Shown here: positions 1 through 6,949 of the stretch, in pieces
Layout of the letters: every line of letters starts with the position of its first letter
How positions within the stretch are numbered: position 1 is the stretch's first letter
Source of the DNA: Thoreauomyces humboldtii
Lineage: Eukaryota; Chytridiomycota; Chytridiomycetes; Spizellomycetales; Powellomycetaceae
DNA length: 15,387 bases
Reading direction: 5' to 3'
NCBI GenBank assembly: GCA_027596035.1
Contig: JADGJA010000548.1
Coordinates: forward strand, 1-15,387
Made by a program: the position numbers and the translations under genes
Notes under the pieces: model-generated
Databases searched by the model: none
Seen by the model: the letters and a program-made list of their open reading frames with translations, nothing else
Told to the model about the DNA's origin: nothing

Positions 1-242
1 GGTGGTGGGGATGGTGGTGGTGATGGAGGGTTCGACCAGCTCGACAGTCACCGGCGACACCTGCGCCTCCGATGTGCGCGGCACACGGCCTCAAGGTTCT
101 GGAAGACGAACTCCTGAAGGCTGAGTTCGTTTTGTCTCCTGATAAAGGCGTGGCGGGCCGCCACCGCTCGCAGGGCCTGTACTTCAAAGCGCACGGGGGT
201 GTCGGCGAAAATCGTGTCGGAGTTCCTCTTTGGGGTCTCCAT
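1..242 (-). pseudogene. Family copy A: exon 1 fused out of frame to exon 3, runs off left edge
   Basis: Starts at ATG 242-240 with METPKRNSDTIFADTPVRF, closely matching exon 1 of the intact gene at 8191-9389 (METPRKNAETIFADTPARF). The match continues through RALRAVAARHAF-like and LSLQEFVFQNLEAV. After EAV the sequence jumps, at about 84/85, straight to the exon 3 sequence of the same family (PRTSEAQVSPV, then a Thr/Pro linker). The end of exon 1, intron 1, exon 2, intron 2 and the start of exon 3 are all missing. The join changes frame, so translation reads CRAHRRRRCRR and stops at 48-50. The 5' flank (ACTATCAACTT shortly before ATG, and TTCCCTTCCCC further upstream) is shared with the intact gene, so a promoter may survive. 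The exon 3 part continues beyond the window. I call it a rearranged pseudogene; an unusual splice restoring frame is possible but not visible. No outside family was recognised. Confidence 0.75.
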
Positions 243-325
243 TCTTGCAAGTTGATAGTATTGTGAAGGGGAAGGGAATGCCGCTGTCGTGGCCCTGAGC
301 GCCAGACTCCCAGCGATCTCGGAAG

Positions 326-643
326 TCACGCTGCTTCGGTGACGTCCTCTCGCGTCACGTCTCGAAAGACGAGGAACGACCACAACACGTCAGCGATGAC
401 AGCGGCGATCGCCAGCGCCACCTGGCATGCAGTCGTGCGAAACACGGCGGCAATGACGGTCATGCTGAAGGCGACGATGGTGAAGAGCCATATCGCACCG
501 AATTCGCCGAAGTGCCAAGTTCGCGCCCAGCCGGCTCCCACCTTCCTGTGACCGGGAGGAAGGCGGCACTCGTCCCGCACCTTGCCTGCGAGCTTGACAG
601 CCTCAAGGCTCTCAAGGACGAAGTCCTTCAGGCTGAGCCTCAG
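326..643 (-). pseudogene. 5'-truncated family member carrying two predicted transmembrane helices
   Basis: This minus-strand open frame begins, without its own start, in an exon-1-like motif (LRLSLKDFVLESLEAV) matching LSLKEFVEENFEAV of the intact gene. It then departs from the family and ends in two hydrophobic stretches, roughly IWLFTIVAFSMTVIAAVF and QVALAIAAVIADVLWSFLVF, before a charged tail (RDVTREDVTEAA) and a stop at 326-328. Two clean helices separated by a short polar RTTAC turn would be unusual in non-coding DNA, so this was probably coding. The frame stays open upstream to 961, but only as a shadow of copy B. It sits only 83 bp upstream of the ATG of copy A, on the same strand. 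It is either a decayed membrane-anchored relative or an exon 1 fragment joined to another gene. No function is assigned. Confidence 0.5.
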
Positions 644-1342
644 GTACGGCGGAGAAGGGCCTTGAAGGCGGCGTTCACCGCAGCGGACGCGACAATGCCG
701 GCAAGCCAGCGCTTGATTTCCGCGCGGGTATAGCCGCGAACCAACGCGACAATTCCCGCAAGCCAGCGCTTGATCTCCGCGCGCGTGTAGCCGCGAACCA
801 TCCCGACAGCCTCGCCGATGACCCATTTGCGGGCCGCAGCGGACGCGACAATTCCCGCAAGCCAGCGCTTGATCTCCGCGCGTGTGTAGCCGCGAACCAA
901 CGCGACAGCCTCGCCGATGATCCATCGTCGGGCAGCCTGGGGCGTGAACCCCGCGTACCACGGTCCCGCAGGAGGCGAGGCGAGATTTCGCGAATGGCCG
1001 TCATGGCCGCTTCATCGTCGCCTGACAGGTGACGGTCGTAGAGGGCTACGACGAGCCTGGTCCTTTCGTCCCTGCAGATGAGGGCTCGTGTCTCCCTGGC
1101 CTGCCTGGCCGTGATAGCGCCAGTGCTAGCACGGCACAAGAACACCACTTCGGGGACGGCAGTGGTGGCGATGGTGGTGGGGGTGGAAGGTTCAACGACC
1201 CGGACCCTCACCGGGAACACTTGGGCCTCCGATGTGCGCGGCACCTTGCTGGGAAAATAGGAGTGAGAAGATGAGCACGTTCGAGCGTCTGCTTAGGAAT
1301 CACGTACTCTGTCAGCCTGTCCGGAAGCAAGCCAGCGCACGG
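640..1342 (-). pseudogene. Family copy B: exon 1 remnant, intron 1 and frameshifted exon 3 with triplicated C-terminus
   Basis: A remnant of the end of exon 1 (1342-1308, GCTTGCTTCCG then GACAGG) leads to a donor gtacgtg at 1307 and an acceptor tttcccag ending at 1249, a 59-nt intron. Its start, gtacgtgattcctaag, resembles intron 1 of the intact gene (gtacgtccttcctaag). Exon 3 follows directly; exon 2 and intron 2 are absent. Exon 3 reads VPRTSEAQV, a Thr/Pro linker, PEVVFLCRA, ARQARETRALICRDERTR, LVVALYDRHLSGDDEAAMTA, REISP. Near 950 the alignment needs about 5 extra bases, a frameshift, after which the family frame resumes as QAARRWIIGEAVALVRGYTR. The motif VRGYTRAEIKRWLAGIVA then occurs three times in frame before NAAFKALLRRT and TGA at 642-640. 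The N-terminal exon 1 is lost into the minisatellite at 1364. It is a pseudogene unless the frameshift is a sequencing error. Confidence 0.75.
685..900 (-). repeat. In-frame triplication of the VRGYTRAEIKRWLAGIVA segment
   Basis: The coding unit for VRGYTRAEIKRWLAGIVA starts at 897, 798 and 741 on the minus strand. Spacings are 99 and 57 bp, both multiples of three. The units are nearly identical even at third codon positions, so the expansion is recent. The first spacer repeats ARKWVIGEAVG, a piece that precedes the motif once in the intact gene, as expected from unequal exchange. The intact gene has a single copy of the motif. Confidence 0.85.
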
Positions 1343-1363
1343 AAAACGGCTCTCGCTGTCCCC

Positions 1364-1470
1364 TGGGGGTGATGGGATTGGAAGGGGTGATGGGAAGGTG
1401 GGAAGATGGGAAGATGGGATGATGGGATGATGGGAAGATGGGAATGTGAGGAAGGGGTGGGGAGGAAGGA
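1364..1470. repeat. G-rich minisatellite built on GATGGGA
   Basis: The tract is made mostly of 7-bp units GATGGGA, GATGGGAA and GGTGGGAA, with many GGG runs on the plus strand separated by 3-5 bases. Such spacing allows G-quadruplex formation. It lies exactly where the 5' part of exon 1 of copy B is missing, so it may mark a rearrangement breakpoint. Confidence 0.85.
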
Positions 1471-1613
1471 GACGCGTGTTGCTGCAGTACAGTACAGGAT
1501 TTGGGTGGCTGGTAGGTTGATCAGAAAGTCGACAGCTCGATACCTTTACTTTTGCTGCGCAGCACCGTACCACCTGTTTGGAACTAGTAACTGTACACCA
1601 GCCAGCACCAGCA

Positions 1614-1690
1614 ACGCAACGTCGCTTTCTTTCATGTGCTATCGTCGACGCAAGATTCTCCTTTCGCAAGCGGTGAATGGGGCCCTCCTC
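1614..1690 (+). repeat. Dispersed repeat, short copy of the block at 5084-5215
   Basis: The block runs from CGCAAC through CTATCGTCGACGCAAGAT to CTTTCGCAAGCGG and GGGGCCCTCCT. It matches 5084-5215 closely, but lacks about 58 bp between CAAGAT and CTTTCGCAAGCGG. Both copies can be read as LSF(M/I)CYRRRKIL. The rest of 1475-2240 shows only short overlapping ORFs with no support as genes. Confidence 0.7.
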
Positions 1691-2241
1691 GGCTTCAACC
1701 TTGTACTCTTCCCCTGCAGCTTGTGGCTTTGGGCACTCTTTCCAGCGAGAATCTGTTGCTGCTACGAAGTGGCACGAGTATCAAGGATGTACTGTACTTC
1801 TCGACAGGCGCACACTGCATCTCTGTACACATCCAAACACGTTGAATGGCCGTTACTGGATGAGGACGGGTTGCTCTATCTTTCTGACAATCCAAAACGA
1901 CGGTGCCCGCGCCAATCGAAGTCCTCGCAGGCTCGTCTTTCTGCGCTCTCTGTGAGAGTGCCACATGAATGCGTGATGAGCGCGGGAAAGTCTGTGTAGC
2001 TCGTCGGCACCGCACCGTCGCAACAGGACACCCGGCTGTCATTCTCTCCGGCAACCCCTTCCTCGTCTATATGATGGCCCTGGTCAACGGGGAGATGGGT
2101 AGGTTGTCGGGATTGTTTTCGGGGAACAGTCGGCGGCTGCCTACGTAAGCAAGTGCCAGTCAACGGGCAGGTCCCCTTTGGCTCTCCGTCATCATCGCAC
2201 GCGCGTACAGTACTCTACATATACTTAATCCATCTCTGACT

Positions 2242-2545
2242 TTTCCTCGTGTTCATTCTCATCTGCTGAGCACACCAGTCTCGCGAAGGCTGGTGAGCTG
2301 GTCTACGCCCGCCGGTCGAGGGCTCTGGCGACTCTCTACGGGGTGGTTTTTGCAGCCTCATAATCGTACCACCCCTGGCCTCACCTGGACCGCGACCCTT
2401 TCCCTCGTGTTCATCCTCATCTGTTCACCAGCCTCGAAAAGGCTGGTTAGCTGGTCAACGCCCGCCGGTCGATGGGCTCTGGCGACTCTCTACGGGGTGG
2501 TTTTCGCAGCCTCACGCTGATACCACCCCTGGCCCATACAAACGG
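2242..2545 (+). repeat. Two-unit tandem repeat (about 154 bp) with two conserved hairpins
   Basis: Unit 1 starts near 2242 and unit 2 near 2400. Each has a 7-bp stem with a 7-nt loop (2274-2294 ACCAGTC/GGCTGGT; 2427-2447 ACCAGCC/GGCTGGT). Each also has a perfect 8-bp inverted repeat GGGGTGGT/ACCACCCC with a 20-nt loop (2340-2375 and 2494-2529). The one stem difference, T to C opposite G, keeps pairing as U·G or C-G if transcribed. A fragment of a third unit (CGCCGGTCGATGGGCTCTGG) lies at about 2674-2693. The unit is also translatable (GLWRLSTGWF, QPH, TTPG), so RNA structure and former coding are both possible. Confidence 0.7.
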
Positions 2546-2662
2546 CGACGACAGGCGGAGCTGGAGCACGAAGCCGCGAGCGCCGCCCGTCGACTTGCGG
2601 AGGATGCCGCGCGACGGGAGGCCGACCTCGAGCACGAAGCCGCGCGACGGGACTCGTGGTGA
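2507..2662 (+). pseudogene. Fragment encoding a charged coiled-coil C-terminus
   Basis: One plus-strand frame reads QPHADTTPGPYKRRRQAELE, then HEAASAARRLAEDAARREAD, LEHEAARRDSW and a stop at 2660-2662. The alternation of Ala/Leu with Arg/Glu is typical of a long coiled coil, and LEHEA occurs twice. The same frame is open well upstream through the tandem repeat. No start codon or splice site fixing a 5' end is visible, so I treat it as the tail of a former gene. Coiled coils of this composition occur in many unrelated proteins, so no function follows. Confidence 0.45.
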
Positions 2663-2985
2663 ACAGGCCGATACCGCCGGTCGATGGGCTCTGGCTACTC
2701 TCGTCTGCGTGCTTCTCGCTCAGTGGGCTTTCGGACATTCTGGCGTTTTCCTGTTTTCCCGTCCGCCCCCTGCTCCGAGAAGATAGTAGCACGCCGTCAA
2801 CACAATTGAGGCAAGCGGTAACTTCTGGCCGGCTCGGTCATCCTCGCCAGGACCTCCAAGCAAGCGGTTTACCTTGCTCAAATTCGTTTTTTGAAGACGA
2901 GTCAACGCAGGACTCGGAACCTCCGCTTGGGACGACTCGGTGCATCCGTTTGTCAAACGCAACGCATTGTGGCGCATTGCGGTAG
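2663..2985. other. No gene recognised
   Basis: Apart from the partial third hairpin-repeat unit at about 2671-2705, this stretch has only short overlapping ORFs on both strands with no recognisable protein character, and no repeat that I can see. Confidence 0.5.
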
Positions 2986-3460
2986 TCATAGTTCACATAG
3001 TTTTACCGATACAGGGGAAAAGGGATGGAGTCTGAGAATTAAACTCTTGGGGAGTTTCATACTAGATCGCTTGAAGTGATAACCGATAAAAGGTGGTCTC
3101 CAGACGGACAGGTGACTACCTATCGAAAGGGTGGTCCGCCGAGACCAATCTATCTCAGGAGGGAGAGAGCAACACACTTCGCAACAGAGCAAGCTGGGCA
3201 CCTTGAGACGGTAGTGATGAGACAGGTCAGTCCAGTCCCATCGACGTAAGCCGATGCTGTTAAAACGAGAGGCGCGCAGTGCACGGTGGGTCTCAGCGCG
3301 AACCTTACTGTAGCTTTGGAGAGCTTCCCCCATGTCAATCCTTTCTGAGGGGTTGTTTCTCAAGCAGGTCGTGTGCTATTGGCACTCGAAGTCTTGTGAA
3401 AATCATACCGCAAGGTAGCAAGAAGTTTCTCAAGAGCGCAGTGAGCGGTGGTCACTTGCA
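2986..3460 (+). other. Orphan block with hairpins and weak rRNA-like words
   Basis: Both strands have medium-length ORFs with no recognisable protein character. The plus strand shows compact inverted repeats: AAACTC/GAGTTT around TTGGG near 3041-3057, and AGGTGGTC/GACTACCT near 3090-3121. Several short words resemble large-subunit rRNA (CCGATAAAAGG, AGCTGGG followed by GAGACAGGTCAGTC, AACGAGAGG). The most conserved rRNA loops were not found, so this is not annotated as rRNA. Confidence 0.3.
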
Positions 3461-3614
3461 GTCCTACCGGTACTTGTACACGCGTCGCTTTCGCTTGGGT
3501 CGCGTTCGCTTTCAAACTGCTTTCCCATCAGCCAAGAACCCACTTGAATCTACTTCCACACATACACACCCCCAGCGAGAACAGCGGCTCTCCTCCTCGC
3601 CTCGCTACATCTAC

Positions 3615-3944
3615 TCTACGCTGCTGCTTTACCTGGTGCAGCATCGCCCCAAGCCCGGTTCGCCACAAAGTCTCGGTAAGTTGCCACCGTGTTCAATCCG
3701 TCCAGATCTGGATCTCCGGCTCTGCATCGTTCGGCCTACCCGCTCCTCACTGTCTCCTCATTTTCCTTCTTTCTTCTACTCTACGCTGCTGCTCTACCTG
3801 GTCCAGCATCGCCCCAAGTTCTGTTTGCCACAAAGTCTCGGTAAGTCGCCATCGTGTTCAATCCGTCCAGATCTGGATCTCCAGATCTGCGTCTTTCGGC
3901 CTACCCGCTCCTCACTGTCTCCTCCTTTTCCTTCTTTCTTCTCT
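3615..3944 (+). repeat. Perfectly phased 165-bp tandem duplication carrying a splice donor
   Basis: Units 3615-3779 and 3780-3944 are both 165 bp and differ at few sites. Each contains CAAAGTCTCGGTAAGT, a strong donor, and a downstream pyrimidine-rich tract. They precede the duplicated segment at 4009 as the leader unit at 13453-13764 precedes 13765, though the sequence there is different. Because 165 is a multiple of three, the reading frame carries through both units. I read this as duplicated leader exon/intron sequence rather than protein. Confidence 0.75.
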
Positions 3945-4160
3945 TCTCTCCAAGGCTTACGGCTCCCGTGCGCACCCTTGCGGGGCTCAGCGGCCAACGA
4001 GCCAACGCGTCAAGCCGTCACCACTCTCTGGATCCATCACAAGGGTAAGTCTGAACCATCCCACCCATTGAGCAACCACTGCAGACGACCCCACGTCAGG
4101 GTATGAGGCGCAGCTTTCCGAAGGGAAGCAACCGCGATGCAGCTTCACTGGTTCCAGCCT

Positions 4161-4514
4161 GGCGCTTTAGAGGCAGCGTCCCGCTGTTGGAGTGAAGTCT
4201 GCATCGCTGCGATAGATTCTGCTGTCCGGCGCTTTAGAGGCAGCGTTTCACAGTAAGGCTATTGCGGCTAGCATCACACAGGCACTTGCACGGGCGGCGG
4301 CAAAAACTTTGTTCGTCTGCGGGTGTCTGTGTGGTCAGCGGGCCCTCAAATAATTCCCCCGCGTGCTCTGCTACTTGGCCGTGGAGACCCCGCTAGAAGC
4401 TTGGACACTTTGAATGCAGCGGTTGGGTCCGATAGCGGGAGAGCGTCTCCACCCTACACTTGCGGATGCGAGATTCGGACAAGGCTGCTAGATTCGGCGT
4501 GGCGCTTTAGCGTC
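4161..4514 (+). repeat. Three GGCGCTTTAGAGGCAGCGT motifs, third one broken
   Basis: The 19-mer is intact at 4161-4179 and 4228-4246. A third copy at 4501-4514 has lost AGGCAG. CGCT and AGCG at its ends can pair around an 8-nt loop, so the third copy cannot form the hairpin. All three copies are intact in the partner segment. Confidence 0.75.
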
Positions 4515-4698
4515 CCGTCGTCCTTTCGAGCATGTGGTTTAGTCTAACGTGCACATCCACCTTCACCTTCCTTCGACGGCATCACCATCGTCAATGACCT
4601 TTTTGCTAAACTCTTCCTTTCTCTCTTCTCTCTCCTCTTTCCCTCTTGTTCACCTTCCGTGTCTCAACAAAACACATCCTCGAGCGCTCGACGGCTGT

Positions 4699-4881
4699 AT
4701 GGCCAACGTGGACGATAACGCTATGGCGGTCGCTTGCAGCTTGCAACCACTACGTAAGTTTCCCGTTTGCATCAAACCCGTTTTGGCTGGCCTGCGCTGA
4801 CATGTCGCTGTTCTATTTGCAGCAACCGTCGACGCATACAAATTTCGCGACGACACAAGATACACCCTTTTCCCTCCATGA
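4699..4881 (+). CDS. Two-exon micro-gene MANVDDNAMA, copy 1
   Basis: The model is join(4699..4753,4823..4881), giving 37 residues. The ATG follows a pyrimidine-rich leader (TTTCTCTCTTCTCTCTCC) and CTCAACAAAACACATCC, a common fungal gene-start context. The intron is 69 nt with a GTAAGT donor at 4754, GCGCTGAC as likely branch site, and TTTGCAG ending at 4822. The product starts MANVDDNAMAVACSLQP and stops at TGA 4879-4881. Copy 2 (14417-14614) has the same start and intron length but different residues after position 10 and a later stop. The leader and splice signals are better conserved than the protein. It may be a genuine small peptide, a leader ORF, or a gene whose downstream part is lost. 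No family was recognised. Confidence 0.4.
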
Positions 4882-4917
4882 TGGCGCAGAATCGTCAGGA
4901 GGGTTTTTAATGGGGTA
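4861..4917 (+). other. 57-bp ultra-conserved element with hairpin, copy 1
   Basis: The sequence from TACACCCTTTTCCCTCC to GGAGGGTTTTTAATGGGGTA differs at one base from 14565-14621, while flanks diverge strongly. CCCTCC (4872-4877) and GGAGGG (4898-4903) pair around a 20-nt loop, and ACCC with GGGT could extend the fold. It spans the stop codon of this copy, so conservation is not explained by a shared reading frame. Confidence 0.6.
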
Positions 4918-5083
4918 TCCAAGAGGCAGGATGCGTCCGAAACAAGTCTTTTCCATCCTTTTCACCTTTCACCCCGCTTTTCCCCGCCTCTTTACGTCAC
5001 ATCTCAATGACAAACACAAACTTGGCAAACAGTATGACATCGAGGATTGATGAGCTCATTGTTAAAAACAATCTACTTGGAAA

Positions 5084-5215
5084 ACGCAACATTGCTTTCT
5101 TTCATTTGCTATCGTCGACGCAAGATCCTAACCATGGAAGGGGATGACAGCGGCTGGCGACACGGAAGCAGTACTCGTGCCACGTCCTTTCGCAAGCGGT
5201 ACATGGGGCCCTCCT
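5084..5215 (+). repeat. Dispersed repeat, long copy of the block at 1614-1690
   Basis: It shares both ends with 1614-1690 (CGCAACATTGCTTTCTTTCAT, CTATCGTCGACGCAAGAT, CTTTCGCAAGCGG, GGGGCCCTCCT). It holds about 58 extra bases between them, from CCTAACCATGG to GTGCCACGT. It is read-through as a 69-residue ORF (5047-5256), but the shorter copy shifts that frame, so coding is doubtful. Confidence 0.7.
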
Positions 5216-5412
5216 TGACGTGCCGAACACTTCACCGCAATTGTCAACGAGGTTGATTGGAGGTCTTCCTGGTAAATCTGTAAGAGGACCCCCATCAACG
5301 ACCGATAACAGTTACCGGTAGCAAGGAAACTGCCAATCATGTTAGCGATTCCGGTCATTGCAATCGGATGCTGTTTGCGGTCTCCGTACCGGTACCGGCT
5401 AGCTTTTGCGTC

Positions 5413-5550
5413 ATGGCGCCGAAAATCCGAGCCTTCGGCGTCCCAGCCATGGAGACAGATGCGGAAGACCGCGAGGTTCGGAAGGGGCGGCAAGGGTATG
5501 CGGTACCGAAGAAACTATCGAAGACCACGGATCCGACCAAGCAAGTCTAG
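5413..5550 (+). CDS. Small charged ORF, possible exon
   Basis: From ATG 5413 in context GCGTCATGGCG, this frame reads MAPKIRAFGVPAMETDAEDR, then EVRKGRQGYAVPKKLSKTTD and PTKQV, stopping at 5550 after 45 residues. The mix of Lys/Arg/Asp/Glu without low complexity looks protein-like, and the same frame is open a little upstream to 5368. No splice sites or homologue could be recognised. It could be the last exon of a broken gene or chance. Confidence 0.25.
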   Translation: MAPKIRAFGVPAMETDAEDREVRKGRQGYAVPKKLSKTTDPTKQV

Positions 5551-5859
5551 GCTAGCCTGTCGGCCTATTCTCATGAAAGCACTCGTCTAAGCCATGCGAC
5601 AGTTGACGCAACGCAGATATCCCAGTCATAGATCGTATCCAATGTTCGATCGTGCACTCCGACCGAGTTCACGGTGCCCATCTCCAGGGAGCGGTGGGGA
5701 GGACATGTTATCCACACCCGTACCCGCACGCAGCAAGAGGCCATCACGAGAGAGAAGTTGAAAGGCTAGCCTGCAAGTCACTCCACTAGCACGCAAAGAT
5801 CGGCAGAGAGCAGAGGGAATAGCCTATCTGCACTGAGCAAGAGACGAGTCAGGACCAAT

Positions 5860-6075
5860 ATGGCCAGTAGAACGAAGCAGCAGTTGATGCAAAAGGGTCA
5901 AACCTTTAGTGTCGTCCAGCCAGGTCAAAGCTTGCGTACCGATTTTGCTCTAAGGGAAGAACTGATACGACCCAAAAGTCATATCAAGCGAAGGCTTCCC
6001 GCCGAAGTTGTCAACCGGGAAATGTCGAGCCTCATGAAAAGCGGACCGTCAGCGAAAGGAGTCCCATGGCGTTGA
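5860..6075 (+). CDS. 71-residue hypothetical ORF
   Basis: Starts at ATG 5860 in context CCAATATGGCC and reads MASRTKQQLMQKGQTFSVVQ, PGQSLRTDFALREELIRPKS, HIKRRLPAEVVNREMSSLMK, then SGPSAKGVPWR and a stop at 6075. Composition is balanced and basic with no low complexity, no signal peptide and no membrane segment. It might be the first exon of a longer gene continuing to 6380-6946, but I cannot place introns with confidence. No family was recognised. Confidence 0.3.
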   Translation: MASRTKQQLMQKGQTFSVVQPGQSLRTDFALREELIRPKSHIKRRLPAEVVNREMSSLMKSGPSAKGVPWR

Positions 6076-6379
6076 CTTGGACACCCGGCGTTGCGTGCTC
6101 GTCACCCAGTCGGATCCAGGGATCGGGCGCTTGCGAAGAGAGCGAAGTATACGTGTAGGTGCTGGCTGTTGCTCGGAATGAGTTCTTCTCCTCGGTCCTT
6201 GTCTGGTGGTTGGGAAGACGACGATTACCTAAAAGGAGCGCTCTCGGGGCGGAGTTCCTGGTGAAGAGTTCCTACGGACCCCACTTCTCCCAATTCCTCA
6301 TTCCTCAATTCCCACGGCCTCGCAATCGACTACAAGGCCAGTCAATCAGTCATCCTACCCACGTCGTCTCTGCATCTCC

Positions 6380-6946
6380 GTGTCGTTCCCTGGTCCTCGG
6401 TCGGAACAGTCGTTCAATCTTGTTCGTCAACTTCTGCCGAAGCGTAAGCGTGCGACAACAACCGCTGGAGAGTTATCCATACTCAAAGCACCTTCTCCTT
6501 CTCCTAGTTCCGATGCTGCTTCCGAAAGCGATGTCCTCACTTATCCGATCGTGTTCTGCTTCATCAGTTCGCTTTATGGGAGGTTCCCTCTGTAGGAAAA
6601 TCGACTTTGAGGAAAACGCTTGCTCTCTGTGGCGGAACAGCATTGCGGGGATACCAGTCAGTACGATGACGACAGGATCGTGAGAAAAGTGGAGGAGAAA
6701 CTGGAAAGCTTGGAGGAAGAAGTTCTGGTAAGGAACAGGAGACAAGAGAATGGAGATTTTTATGTTTCTCACGCTACGAATGCTCGGCAAGGACTGTTCG
6801 GCATGGATCTGCGACTCCTCACAAGATGCAATCTCGATGCCTTATGCGGTCAGCAACACTTGATCTTGATGACGAAGCGCGCGGGTTCTGGTTACCTTGC
6901 AGCAGCAGCAGCTGGGTATCATCACCGACAGCATGACAGTACATGA
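6380..6946 (+). pseudogene. Broken ORF with basic patch and Glu-rich helix
   Basis: Two open stretches lie in one frame. The first (6380-6595) has SFNLVRQLLPKRKRATTTAG, with PKRKR resembling a nuclear localisation signal, then a Ser/Pro run (APSPSPSSDAASESD). The second (6620-6946) has QYDDDRIVRKVEEKLESLEE, EVLVRNRRQENGDF and a short poly-Ala (YLAAAAAGYHH). They are separated by TAG at 6593-6595 and a TGA near 6610. A short intron ending CTCTGTAG is conceivable but would leave a stop behind it. The Glu/Lys stretch suggests a coiled coil. It could be a decayed regulatory-type protein; the assignment is weak. Confidence 0.3.
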
Positions 6947-6949
6947 GTC

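Larger units (their letters stand above)
4009..4945 (+). repeat. Segmental duplication, copy 1 (partner 13727-14655)
   Basis: The segment begins with TCAAGCCGTCACCACTCTCTGG and a strong GTAAGT donor. It runs through the GGCGCTTTAGAGGCAGCG motifs, a shared block around CTAGAAGCTTGGACACTTTG, a pyrimidine-rich tract at 4600-4650, and a small spliced ORF. The partner lies about 9.7 kb downstream in the same orientation. Copy 1 differs largely by single-base losses, for example GTGAAGTC versus GTGAAGGTC and CGGCGGCAAAA versus CGGACGGCAAAA. Such losses would damage a protein but are tolerable in a leader or non-coding RNA. Confidence 0.9.

Noticed and set aside
640..900. CRISPR-like array of short direct repeats
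   Set aside because: The units are coding, have unequal spacers of the same gene family, and the context is eukaryotic.
2242..2705. A tRNA or tRNA-like gene in the hairpin repeat (GGTTAGCTGGTCAACGC)
   Set aside because: No acceptor stem, anticodon arm or standard T-loop could be built around it.
3279..4106. A 275-residue plus-strand ORF as a real protein
   Set aside because: Its length is explained by the 165-bp in-phase duplication. A second frame is equally open for 207 codons, the composition is Ser/Pro/Leu-rich without motifs, and it runs through strong splice donors.
5128..5493. Minus-strand ORF with YRSLMGVLLQIY resembling a Copia-type polyprotein tail
   Set aside because: The resemblance is limited to a few residues, the characteristic downstream motif is missing, and part of the ORF overlaps the dispersed repeat.
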